Assembly (NCBI RefSeq): GCF_037975245.1
Contig: NC_092574.1
Location: 21,167,713-21,231,712, forward strand
Length of the DNA stretch: 64,000 bases
Reading direction: 5' to 3'
From: Apostichopus japonicus
Lineage: Eukaryota; Echinodermata; Holothuroidea; Aspidochirotida; Stichopodidae
Shown piece after piece: positions 52,014-60,599 of the stretch. Below the pieces are notes generated by a model. It ran no database searches and had not been told where the DNA came from. It saw nothing but the letters and a program-made list of their open reading frames with translations. The position numbers and the translations under genes are program-made. Position 1 is the first letter of the stretch. Every line of letters starts with the position of its first letter.

Positions 52014-55000
52014 CTTCTATGTATTCATTTTTCCCATTTTGTTTTTACACATTTTGGAGCACTAAAATTTTGATGGTAGTATGATCTTTAATTACGTAAG
52101 ATGATTTTAAGTCAGTTTACAATTGTCAGTCAAACAATCTGCATGATTTCCATACATGACATTAGGTCTCTATATCAAATATTATTGGGCCGACCTGAGC
52201 ACTATCAAAATCCTGTACATTAACAGCTGATGTGTGCTGTAATGCAGAAAATTGCCAGTGAGAAGTTGACTTTTAACAAGTAGATTTTGTTATATATGCA
52301 CCTGCATTGTTTGCTTTCCAAGTGAATAAATTGTAATATGATAGACCCTGCATTGGGCATTATTTACCTGCGAGATGTCGGCTGTCTTCCATAACGTCTT
52401 CTTATCGAACGTCTTATGAGACTCTAAGACGCAAGGAAGATCCACCAGCTGAAACAAGACAAACAAAAGGTAAAAGAGTTTCTTTTTTTTAATTGAACCC
52501 AACAAAGTTTTACGTAATTAAGTGACGGTTTGTGAAATTAGTAGTTTTATAATTAGGCCATATTACCTTTGCAGCAAATTCCTCTTGATCAAATCTGACG
52601 ATAGCGTGGCGGCCGTCTCCTATTCCAGGGGAAATGAAAGAGATAGAAGACTGAATCAATGTGTAATTCAACCATAAAAGGTGCTGAAAGTTGAATATAT
52701 GTTACATGAGCACTCAGTGTCTGAATGACTTTGTAAGATTTAGCCACAAATCTTGCATTTGTGAACCTTAAGTTACATTGTATAATGTTAAGCCTATAGG
52801 TCAGCACTGAATTTCACAAACTATGTGACTGTACTTTGTGGGACAAATTTGGCTGCCTAACTGTTACTTGTCTTTCGACCATTAATATTACATTCTTAAT
52901 CTTTCACAGATGTTTGCAGAAATGAGACAGATACAATTATTCTGAGGTTAATGCTTTCCCTGAAGGTATATAAACTTTGAAATGAAATAAATGAAAGGCA
53001 TTTGTTGCAATAACCTTCTCTAAGACTCACCTAAATAATAGAGTTACCAAGGTAACATAAATTTACCTAAGAAGCGGGTTAGATAACATATGAAAAAGGT
53101 TAAACAAGCGCACTTTGTCCCATGTTGTACCAACACCTTGAACATCAACATCTTGAATTTGTGTTAATAAAACACTTGAAACAAAACGTTTACCTCTCAA
53201 GTCAATGTTGAGTTTGTCTTTTAGATTCTGAGTTCCTGCAATGACAAGTTTTCTGGCTTCCTCTGCAGCATGCTGAAAGAAATTATCAACAAATTCACAA
53301 TAACAGGGAACTAAATAAAATAACAACTTCCACTAAAGATTGAAACTTCTGGGAACAATACTTTAGGATTTTTCCTTAGGAAGAGAACCTGCAAGAAACT
53401 CATCCTTGAGGATAAAATATTTAACCTGAAATAAACTTTATACAAGTAAGTTAACAATGGGAAACTGACCGGGAAAGTTGAAACAATGGAAATGAGCACA
53501 GAAATTAATGGCAAGAGCGGGATTTGAACCAATGACCTCTGGATTACAGGCCCAGCACTCTACCAACTGAACTAAGCTACAAATTAACTTTTACATCATG
53601 ATAAATATTTACAATACACTGGTCAAAATGACTTTCATAGGAAACTTGGACATCTTCAAATCTTCCAAGTATCTAAACAAAGGACAAATGTCAAATACAA
53701 AGCTCAAATCCAGCTTTTCACAAAGTAGTTCTTTGATTCCTCAAACTTATGAAACCTTAAACAGATAAATCTACAAGCTTACAAGAGCTGCCAGTGTCTT
53801 ATTGCTACAATTTAGATATCCTTGCAGCCTTTTACAGACAGTACAAACTGTATGCAGCAAAAGAAAAAATTTAACCTGTCAATATTTTCATGAGAATATG
53901 GGCTACATTTGTGATTGACATTTAAATTTCATCCTCAGCAAAACAATGTGGAACTGGATTATGTGGTTCTATCATAAAAATAATCGCTAAGTCCCAGAGT
54001 ACAGCAGTACAAACTGAAAAGTTAATGGTAAAACAAATGTTTTAACTTGTTACCATGGATACATAGATACACTGATAGTTTGCCAAAACTTACGAGCTCC
54101 AACTATATCATGGTATGAGCATGCACAGCTAACTCATAGGACAGACCCTGCGGAATTGTAACAATTGTTCAAAATGTGGCACACCCACCATGTGATAATT
54201 TAGAAAAACAAAAGGAAAACCATAGGGAAATCTGTGCACAAGTTTTGACATTTACAGAATTGGCCCTCAAATACATCAATGGTACAGTAACCTGGTCGAC
54301 AAATATAAACTCTGAAGATACACTTTGTGTGAGGCCTTGTCTTAAAACAAATTATTTGGGAAAATAACAAAGATTTTTGTAAAATAGCTTACAGAATTTT
54401 GATGAAAGGCACTTTGCATTTTGTTGCAGAGGTTTTAGGAGGGGTCTTACTCTTACAGCCTTTTTGCCAAATTTTGTCCCATGACTAGAGACCATGTAAT
54501 TATACATAAGAATAACTCACACTAGGTTACTACTAAGACATACGCGTAACCACTTGGTTTTACCACAATGGTTTGTATGACTGTGTACTTAGTACCAGGT
54601 TTACCCTAGAGTAGCTGTACGACTGCCACAGTGCCAGCAGTCCAATGAACAACTGGCACTGATGGGTTGCTGATAAAAGCTTGTTGGAAATAATGTTTAC
54701 CGTACTCTCCGAAGGTTGGCCTACATTACTCTTTTACAAATAGAAATAAAAAACTTTTTAAAATGAAAATCAGAGAGTACATGGATTTCCAATCAATCAC
54801 ACAAATACTTCCCAATGGCACTAACTAAATGATGTATATATGTTCTGTTCACAGAATCCATAGAGATTCTGTAGCCTTACAATTCACTTTTCAGTCAAAA
54901 TATCAGCAAATTTGGAAGAAGTATAAATATCCTTGGAACTACACAAAAATGATGCTGACAACATAAATGTCTTGTCCAACTAGATGAGACAAAGATACGC

Positions 55001-55995
55001 CTATACCAGCCAAACTACTGACAGTTGTGTGTGCGATGCATACTTAATATGTTGGGTACAGCACAGATACTCCCAATGAATACTACACAACATTTAAGAA
55101 AAACCATGAAGATGGCAGGTCAATGTTTAGTGAACACATTTACCAAACTATTGACAGCTAAGTCTGCTGTTACTAATCAGCCAGATCATACATTTAATAT
55201 ATTAAGCATAACAATTTATTTTGGCTGGTTAGTTAAGGCTTCCATGGCAGTTATTACTTTGGTATATCAGATCACCGAACACTGATTGAATATAACAGAA
55301 ACATAGCCTGTGTCAGAAAATGCTAATGAACTACATTACTCAGTATGTTGCATTTTTTAAGTAAGAAGTTTTATTTTACATTGATTGATTTACATCAAAA
55401 TTGGGAGTACCTGTGGGCTACAGTAGCGTACCTTAGGCTGCTGTCGTTATTGATATTGATAATAGAGTAAAGGGAATTTCCGTTATAGCACTAGGCTATT
55501 TCATAAAATAGCAAGGCTAACTCAACATAAGACTAAGGTAAGGACTAATGTTACTTGTTAGGCCTACCCTAGGCCTAAAACTCATTTTCTTTTCTTTTTT
55601 TGGTAGGCCTATTCATGCTATCAAAACATGTTTACGTTGACCTGTCATGACCAGTTTCCACAAAACTTTTCACAATTCCACAAATAGGTCAAGGCCTAAG
55701 TTGCACAGAATCCACATAAAAAAAACTAAATTAGACCAAGTTATGCATAATCCCTACAACTGTATCACTACCAAAGTACCAGTAATTCTACAACTGACAG
55801 TTGTACTACAAGTTGTAGAATTCGTGGTTAACTCAGTCACACTGGGCTAAAGCCTATGGTGGTATGTTGACTTATACCAGATATGCGAGACTTTTGTAAC
55901 TGTGTTTGACATACCTCTGGAAGACGGAGAATCATTTGACTCTCCAATTCTAAAGGAGCTTCTTCTTTTTTCACTGGGGCACCCATGTTTCGCAT
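38441..55995 (-). CDS. TAF7: TAF7 (TFIID subunit 7), gene span, 12 coding exons
   Basis: Twelve exons join with consistent phases into 1,002 nt: 333 residues plus stop (human TAF7 is 349). Family role: TFIID subunit that binds and restrains TAF1 acetyltransferase activity in RNA polymerase II pre-initiation complexes in the nucleus. The TAFII55 N-terminal domain spans about residues 12-179: ELESQMILRLPE, NLKDKLNIDLRGDGRHAIV, LVDLPCVLESHKTFDKK, KTADISQMLV, KKFVWNHGI, PPLKNVRKRRFRKSARKK, YIEAPDIEEEVKRLLRMDS and RWEVLADEE all match the vertebrate order. An acidic SSSEDEGQDIN stretch (about 205-230) and a C-terminal coiled coil (about 266-322) complete the family layout. Two in-frame ATGs open the frame (55995 and 55986); the second has the better context (AACATGG) and better matches the human length. 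The human TAF7 coding region is intronless, so this is the multi-exon form. It converges on NuMA. Confidence 0.96.
39211..39318 (+). repeat. Dispersed repeat, copy 2, opposite orientation to 20656-20757
   Basis: Shares TTCTGTGCGTGT, GTCCCTTCTTTTACTG, ACTTGTCATTTA, TTTGAAGTAGATCC and GGATCGAAACGTCAGGCC with the reverse complement of 20656-20757. Located in the last TAF7 intron. Confidence 0.7.
40033..40092 (-). CDS. TAF7: TAF7 exon 11: C-terminal coiled coil
   Basis: Acceptor CCTTTTTTTCCAG, donor AAGGAG/GTAAGA. 20 codons, phase 0-0: QRFLSQLDQVMEEKKQKQKE. RF-x2-LD-x2-x-x-K matches human RFQAVLDELKQKE. Confidence 0.92.
40600..40743. repeat. Three 10-bp CGGGTCTAAC units, then an AT-rich palindromic tract
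   Basis: CGGGTCTAAC, CGGGTCAAAC and CGGGTCTAAG at 40600, 40610 and 40620, followed at 40675-40743 by self-complementary TA/TAATA sequence. In a TAF7 intron. Confidence 0.75.
41177..41286 (-). CDS. TAF7: TAF7 exon 10: C-terminal coiled coil
   Basis: Acceptor TCTTTTTTCAG, donor CTTAAG/GTACAG. Phase 1 in, phase 0 out. Encodes VLTQRYTQLQKELEDLETRE and TVENVNLK; parallels the human helix ending in KVENLALKN. Confidence 0.92.
42282..42479 (-). CDS. TAF7: TAF7 exon 9: acidic region
   Basis: Acceptor TTTTTCGTCCCTAG, donor CAAT/GTAAGT. Phase 1-1. Encodes GDDLQQIFADVSSSEDEGQD, then an acidic and Gln-rich stretch. Matches the vertebrate L-x-EIF-x-DLSSSSEDED segment. Confidence 0.93.
43587..43649 (-). 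CDS. TAF7: TAF7 exon 8
   Basis: Acceptor TTTGTTTGACAG preceded by TTCCTTAAG; donor GCTG/GTGAGT. Phase 1 in and out. Completes an Arg codon and reads WEVLADEEVKDDNRPGSSTA; RWE-x2-A-x-E is conserved in TAF7. Confidence 0.93.
43650..44857 (-). other. U12-type (minor spliceosome) intron of TAF7
   Basis: The 5' splice site on the - strand is GTATCCTTT (44857-44849) and the branch-point motif TTCCTTAAG (43671-43663) places its A pair about 14 nt before the AG at 43651-43650. Both match the U12 GT-AG class, whose consensus is RTATCCTTT and TTCCTTAAC. Phase 1. No other intron of either gene here has this donor. It also carries the foldback element 44094-44269. Confidence 0.85.
44094..44269. mobile_element. 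Foldback / palindromic MITE-like element with perfect 34-bp arms
   Basis: Arms 44094-44127 (starts GGGGTTAATCAACGGTCTAG) and 44236-44269 are perfect reverse complements. A further GATTAATGCAC inverted pair lies inside, and the centre holds GATGCAC...GTGCATC around GGGCGGAGCGTAGCGGAGCCC. Part of the arm (GTGCGTTACTCACAGGATTAA) recurs at 44375-44395, and an outer 11-bp pair GTTCATTCATA/TATGAATGAAC surrounds that region. No coding capacity and no clear target duplication. Confidence 0.8.
44858..44930 (-). CDS. TAF7: TAF7 exon 7, followed by a U12-type donor
   Basis: Acceptor ATCTCTCGTAG; donor ATTA/GTATCCTTT, which fits the minor-spliceosome 5' splice site consensus exactly. Phase 0 in, phase 1 out. 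Encodes YIEAPDIEEEVKRLLRMDS and TAIKI, matching human YIESPDVEKEVKRLL. Confidence 0.94.
46079..46115. repeat. Near-perfect 18-bp palindrome
   Basis: AATTTAAGCAGGTTTAAA, one spacer base, then TTTAAACCTGATTAAATT; one mismatch. In TAF7 intron 6. Nothing else indicates a function. Confidence 0.8.
46860..46918 (-). CDS. TAF7: TAF7 exon 6
   Basis: Acceptor CCTTTCGTCAG, donor AAAAAG/GTATTT. Phase 1 in, phase 0 out. Encodes TPPLKNVRKRRFRKSARKK, the highly conserved basic block of the TAFII55 domain. Confidence 0.95.
47507..47669. mobile_element. Possible short hAT-like MITE, 163 bp
   Basis: Ends CAGGGATGAGC and GCTCATGCCTG form imperfect inverted repeats, flanked by 8-mers CTCTTTCT and CTCTCTCT. 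The flanks are CT microsatellite, so the duplication is weak evidence. Inside are a direct repeat (CCTGAGGTA...ATCACGGA twice) and an 18-bp perfect palindrome TTCCGCGAATTCGCGGAA (47638-47655). Confidence 0.5.
47742..47850 (-). CDS. TAF7: TAF7 exon 5
   Basis: Acceptor TTCCCAACTGTCAG, donor CACGGAA/GTATGA. Phase 0 in, phase 1 out. Encodes MLVCTDDPLPLNDEDNKL and KKFVWNHG; the latter is the conserved KKFIWNHGI motif. A 4.5-kb intron precedes it. Confidence 0.93.
49939..50279. mobile_element. Non-autonomous hAT-type element (MITE), 341 bp
   Basis: Terminal inverted repeats CAGGGGTGGGCAACCT at both ends (16 bp perfect). Flanking 8-mers ACTTAGAC (49931-49938) and GCTTAGAC (50280-50287) match at 7 of 8 positions, the target duplication size of hAT transposons. 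Internal TGCGGCCCG-type sequence is typical of such repeats. No transposase. In TAF7 intron 4. Confidence 0.88.
51938..52009. repeat. (TA)n microsatellite
   Basis: About 70 bp of nearly pure TA dinucleotides with two interruptions, in TAF7 intron 4. Open frames across it encode only Ile/Tyr runs and are artefacts. Confidence 0.95.
52368..52448 (-). CDS. TAF7: TAF7 exon 4
   Basis: Acceptor CTTGTTTCAG, donor TCGCAG/GTAAAT. 27 codons, phase 0-0. Encodes LVDLPCVLESHKTFDKKT and KTADISQ, nearly identical to human LVDLPCVMES-KTIDKKT and KTADICQ. Confidence 0.95.
52567..52619 (-). CDS. TAF7: TAF7 exon 3
   Basis: Acceptor CCCCTGGAATAG, donor GCAAAG/GTAATA. Phase 1 in, phase 0 out. Encodes GDGRHAIVRFDQEEFAAK, matching DGRHGIVRVD-x-LASK of human TAF7. 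Confidence 0.93.
53194..53272 (-). CDS. TAF7: TAF7 exon 2
   Basis: Acceptor TTTCTTTCAG, donor AGAG/GTAAAC. Phase 0 in, phase 1 out. Encodes HAAEEARKLVIAGTQNLKD and KLNIDLR, matching the vertebrate VNLKDRLTIEL segment. Confidence 0.93.
53461..53580 (-). mobile_element. tRNA-derived SINE fragment
   Basis: On the - strand 53580-53511 resembles a tRNA: TTAGTTCAGTTGGTAGAG (A-box/D-arm), an anticodon arm, and GGTTCAAATCCC (B-box/T-arm). The acceptor stem does not pair and the T-stem has mismatches, so it is not a working tRNA. Unrelated sequence continues downstream as in a SINE body. In TAF7 intron 1. Confidence 0.6.
55915..55995 (-). CDS. TAF7: TAF7 exon 1 (start)
   Basis: Encodes MRNMGAPVKKEEAPLELES and on to ILRLPE; donor CCAGAG/GTATGT, phase 0 out. 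LESQ-x-ILRLP is the signature opening of TAF7. Met4 (ATG at 55986-55984) has A at -3 and G at +4, while Met1 has a poor context, so initiation at Met4 is more likely. Confidence 0.92.
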
Positions 55996-58942
55996 CTATC
56001 GGTAGAATAATTGCTTTATTCTTCGGTTATAGGGAACTTAACTGAAAGCCGACAATATCGCAGCGAGGCCAAGTAACCAGACTTTGATGATCTGTAACCA
56101 TTAACACATTGCTCCGAGATGCTAGATAAACCGTACCTAGAAAACGGCTAAACAAAGTGTCTGCTCACTGCATTAGTACAGTGTCGTCAATTATGCATTC
56201 ATACAGTGTTGTTCAGATCAACAACACATTATGTGTGACCGATTGACCGATCAGTCATTGAATTTCATGTGGGATGCACAGCAGCTGTAACTTACAGTCT
56301 GTCGTAATTTGGTGAACCTGACAAATCGAATGCAAAAGGAGATCAAAAGATTACAGAACTGGACAGTATCGTCGTAGTACGATGTGCATGAAATATTTGT
56401 GAGTGAAAATTAGGCCTAATGTTGCAAGTTTATTAAAATTGCCCGCTATTAAGTACGCTAGGTCTTAGATTAGTTACACTTTGAGTTACATAGTCTTAAC
56501 TTTACGTTTAGCCATGGTGACCCAGACTAGTGAAGGTCAGGCTGGCCTAACTAATTAGGCCTGGCAAAGGAATGCTTCTAATCTTTAGGCCTACCAATCC
56601 CAGGCGCGTAGCAAGGAATTTGCCAAGGGAGGGGCAAATGGATACAAACCTGTAGGCAAATTATCAGAGGCGTAGATTCGGCATTGCAAACTATCTAAGC
56701 GTAGCCCAACCATGATCGAGTTGGCGCAAAGCCTGCAAGAACATTTTGGCTGAAAATGCCTCCCAGATCGCTCGAAATGGCACTTCCCAGAACCTTGCAG
56801 GTTGCATCTAAGCATTTTTCTATTTTGTAATTACTAGCAATATCATAAAAACGTACAAAAAAAATATACTCATGGGGGGCGGATGCCCCCTTTGCCCCCC
56901 CCCCCCCCTTGGCTATGCGCCTGACCAATCCTTACCTAATGTTAGCCTTACCTAACGTTAGGCTATGTTGTTCTATAACTGTAACTTATAAGGCTATACT
57001 AATTAGGCCTATACTCAACCCAGACTCAAAAGGAAGCAGTGGATATCCACAGAAAATGTGTACTTTCAACTGTTTGCAAATTGAATACTTTTCACGTTTA
57101 TACATGTATAAGACTATCATATAGTTGGTGCATCAAGACCTGTGGGTATCATTTCAAAGGCAAAATATTTTAGCCATATCAAAAAGGGCATTCAAAAACA
57201 TATATTATTATGATAGGTTAGACAATAAACCTGATTATGTCAACAATAGTAACACACAGGCTAGGCCTATCCAGGTTCATGGCTACTTCCCCTCTGGAGC
57301 AATATGAAGAAATATTAAGTGATTTGCAAAATGAAACTAAGTAAACCAATATACATGTCATTAAGCATAAGAATTAAATAATACAAAATGTTTTGACCAT
57401 TGGGTTATGTTCGTTTGCTCTCAAATGGACCTCTCAGTCTGAGTGCCACTGTTATTCTAAGTCTTGGCATGTTCTATCTTAACTATAGAGATGTGAGGGC
57501 ACCAATGAAATGAAAAGTCTTAGTCTTCCATAGCATGGAACTTAGTCCTTCCTTGTATGACTCTACTAAGCTATAAAGTTGCAATTTTGCATTCAAGTAA
57601 CCGATTGAAGTATTTTACCTGTAAAGTTACCAATGATAAGATTTGCAGTTAATTAAAAACCAAACTCTTTTTCACCAAAAACTAAGCAATTAGCAAATGA
57701 TTTTTACTAAATTTCCTTAACATTCTTACCAATTAACAATACCATTAAGTCACTTTGTTGTTTTTGGTTTTATAAAATGCAAGTCCAACTCAACACTGGT
57801 TATAAATAACAAAAGTGAAAGTCATTTTTATTTTCTTGATTTTAACATCAATATCCACATCTTTTGGTGGTGCGTATCATCCTATGTAAAGCAATGTTTA
57901 TAACAACATAAAGTCTATACAAGAAAAGCAAATCTATCACAACATGCTGGAGTTGATAAGCTTCATGATTAACATATTTGTGCAGAAGAATGTATGCATG
58001 CATGCAACTTTACACATTGCATGTTAACATTGCATCATTTCTGTATGAGCATTGGGTAATCAACTGAAAGCAAGCGTTGGATTTTAGTGGCTTTTATGTG
58101 CTTTTGAATATTTTATAATGCTTTAGGGTTCAAATTTAATGTTAACTGTTAGATTAATGTGCAATCGAGTATAAGTGGCAATTACAAGGCTGTACATAGC
58201 GATATCCTGTAGATAAGAGCGTGTTCTTGATTTTCAAATGATTTGAGTTGATTTTTATGGTTTATTTTCTTTAAGGCTATTTTTTTTGTCCAGAAAGACA
58301 GTTTGATGACTCTCAATTCTGTCTTGGGTGTCTTACTCATCAGTTGTGGGTACATCTTTTCTAGTCCATGAATCATTTAAATTCATGCAGATTTTTTATT
58401 ATTCCCAAATGTTCCAACCGTATTCTGGGCATCAATGACACAACCTGTTGCATTAATCATCCTAACATCAATTTACTAGCATTATGACAGCATGTGTATA
58501 CATATGGAAGGGTGAGTTTCTCAAACTGTTTATGCTCCATTTGAAGCCAAGCTGCAAACTTGTCAATGTGGCGATGACTGAAACTTTAGGGTATAACACT
58601 GCAGCGTTAACTTAATACCTTGTTAATTGCAATTAATATGCAAAACGATTTGTAATCATGAAAGTTAATCTTGACATTTCACTCGCATACTAATGATTTT
58701 GTAACCATCTGTCGTCGCTGATTTATATCATGCTCAGCATTCTTTCCTATATAAACCAAGCTAAATCTCCCAACCAATCTGTGCATAATCAGTTCTTACA
58801 GTACTTATGGAACAACTTGTGCTTCTGAAAATACTTCTGTAGCATTGCTAATCTATAGATTCCACCCATTTCATATGTGAAAACTTCCCAAAGGCCTGGA
58901 TATCTATTATAAAGCACTAGAGGTATTTATGTATGTATTTTA
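55996..58942. other. TAF7 upstream region
   Basis: Must hold the TAF7 promoter, but no TATA box or initiator is clear; an upstream untranslated exon is possible because the sequence before the ATG ends in TAG. The palindrome TAGGCCTA recurs at 56411, 56586, 57004 and 57262, and three more times at 55559-55611 just inside the gene. Beyond 57.3 kb the sequence is AT-rich with nothing recognisable. Confidence 0.5.
56601..56923. mobile_element. Non-autonomous hAT-like element (MITE), 323 bp
   Basis: Ends CAGGCGCGTAGCAAGG and CCTTGGCTATGCGCCTG are imperfect inverted repeats. Perfect 8-bp target duplication ACCAATCC at 56593-56600 and 56924-56931. Contains long G- and C-runs and no coding capacity. 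About 0.6 kb upstream of the TAF7 start. Confidence 0.88.
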
Positions 58943-59166
58943 GATCCTCCTGCAAGCAGGAACTTGCGAAGAAGCCATCATTGGCTTATCAAAGCCGCAA
59001 GCTGACCGAAGTCAGTCTCTTAGATTCATATTTAACGTCCATGATTATGAATTGTCATTTGTCAACAACTCTGTAACTGGACGATATATACATTAATCTT
59101 GGAGTGACTGGAACTCGGGACCTTATGATTGAAAGGCACCGCCGTTAACCACTGAGCTAACACTCC
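58943..59166 (-). mobile_element. tRNA-derived SINE
   Basis: Read on the - strand: a tRNA-like head (59166-59101) with GTTAGCTCAGTGGTTAAC (A-box), an anticodon-like arm, CCCGAGTTCCAGTC (B-box) and an acceptor stem pairing 6 of 7 (GGAGTGT/TCACTCC), then a body ending in nested stems (CTTGCG/CGCAAG with AAGCC/GGCTT inside). Head plus structured tail fits a SINE rather than a tRNA gene. No clear target duplication. Confidence 0.75.
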
Positions 59167-60465
59167 ACATGGCTTTGTAAACTAATAAAAAAAAATGAAA
59201 ATGAGGAAGGATGACGAAACTAACATTGTCGTCCTTTATGTTTCTACACTCTTATGATTATGTAATGTTTAAGCCATGCTTTAGCATTGCAGTTTCTGAT
59301 AGTAGAACTTTCATGTGTATTGTTGTCATAATGTAGATTTTTTTTTTTGGGGGGGGGGGGGGCTTTTATCCTTCATCAAATGAATTGTAGCTCTTCTATT
59401 TAGTTGTCCATTATCTTGCTTTCAAAACACCCATCAATCATGAGGCACAATAGTTAACTCTGTAAATCTTACTTAGCCAACTTTACGCAGGCCATCATTG
59501 TATTTTGTTGTAATTGTTGCCTCAGCATGAAAGTAGAAGCTTGTATTTTTTCATTAGTCTTGAGTTTTATGCTGACAGTTTAATGAGAGGAACCCTACTG
59601 TAGGCTAATCCGAGCAACATTCACACGTAGGTTACATGAGAGTCACATGATTTAAGCTCTCATCCTGCGACTTATAAAGAGGTCACATGTTATGACAGTA
59701 TACAATGTATCTTGTGTGTATCCCCATCCCACACACCCCCCCCCCCTCCCAACCACTCCCCTCAAAGCAAAACAAAAAACCTTATGCTGTGTAATATCAC
59801 AATCAAATAAAGATCGTCAAAACTTCTTTCCCAGACATTCTTACCTCCCAAATTATCCAGATCTTCACTGGTCTTTCAAAATGGTATTTCTGCTCAACAT
59901 TCTAAGTTTCCTTGATAAGTGTAGTCCTAGCTTATGTGATAAAAGTCATGTATTGCATGTATATACCACCAACTAGTGGATTCTTCATGAAAGGAAAGTC
60001 TTAATGTCTGTTTAAAGGGATAACAAAGACTGAGAATTTATAATTTATTTATTTATTTGTTTTTCCACAAAAGTACAAAGTGGAGGGAAGTCTTCCATAA
60101 AGCTTAAAAGCTTAACAATGTGGAAGGACTCCCTGAAGAAAGAAAAGAAAAGAATAAAAAAGAAAGAAAGAAAAGAGAAAAAAAGAAAAGAATAAAGTAT
60201 CTATATTACACAGAGCTTGTGAAACGAAGCACACTTAATGATCCAACTCTCAACTCACTATAAATACTAGCTTCAGAGATGTGCTCAGGAATTGTTCGGG
60301 GAGAGAGGTCTCATGGGTGGGGGTTTAAATGCAAATGAAGTATGCTCAGATGGCAGATGGGTGCTATTCTGGCACTAACTTCTGTGCCAAGTATTCACCA
60401 ATGTTTTGGTAATGGTAAAATTTGTTAAACCACAAAAAAAGTGCCGGCGGAGATGTTTAAAATAC
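59167..60465. other. Intergenic, low-complexity tracts
   Basis: Poly-T/poly-G run near 59338-59362, a C-run near 59737 and an A/G-rich tract (AAAGA units) at about 60136-60200. No supported gene. Confidence 0.6.
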
Positions 60466-60596
60466 CGTTTGTGTCTGGCGGCATCCAGAACTGCCAGGCG
60501 CAGCCACGTGAGCACGTCCTTGTAACTTTGGCCATTATTTTCACTTTCCTTTGGTGCAAATACAGGGACCACACCAACACCAGGTTTTGTTCTTTT
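60466..60596 (-). CDS. Weak candidate exon, unknown protein
   Basis: A GC-richer patch open on the - strand, reading TKPGVGVVPVFAPKESENNG and YKDVLTWLRLAVLDAARHKR, then a donor-like ACG/GTATTT. The upstream AAAAAG is a poor acceptor and an in-frame stop lies just before. Helix-like composition suggests coding origin, but it could be a gene or transposon remnant. I do not recognise the family. Confidence 0.25.
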
Positions 60597-60599
60597 TTA

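Noticed and set aside
51745-52065. Open frame of 106 codons
   Set aside because: Half of it is Ile/Tyr repeats read through the TA microsatellite.
53511-53580. Functional tRNA gene
   Set aside because: Acceptor ends do not pair, the T-stem has mismatches and position 33 is not T; better explained as a SINE head.
59101-59166. Functional tRNA gene
   Set aside because: The anticodon arm does not give a 7-base loop with T33, and a SINE-like structured body follows.
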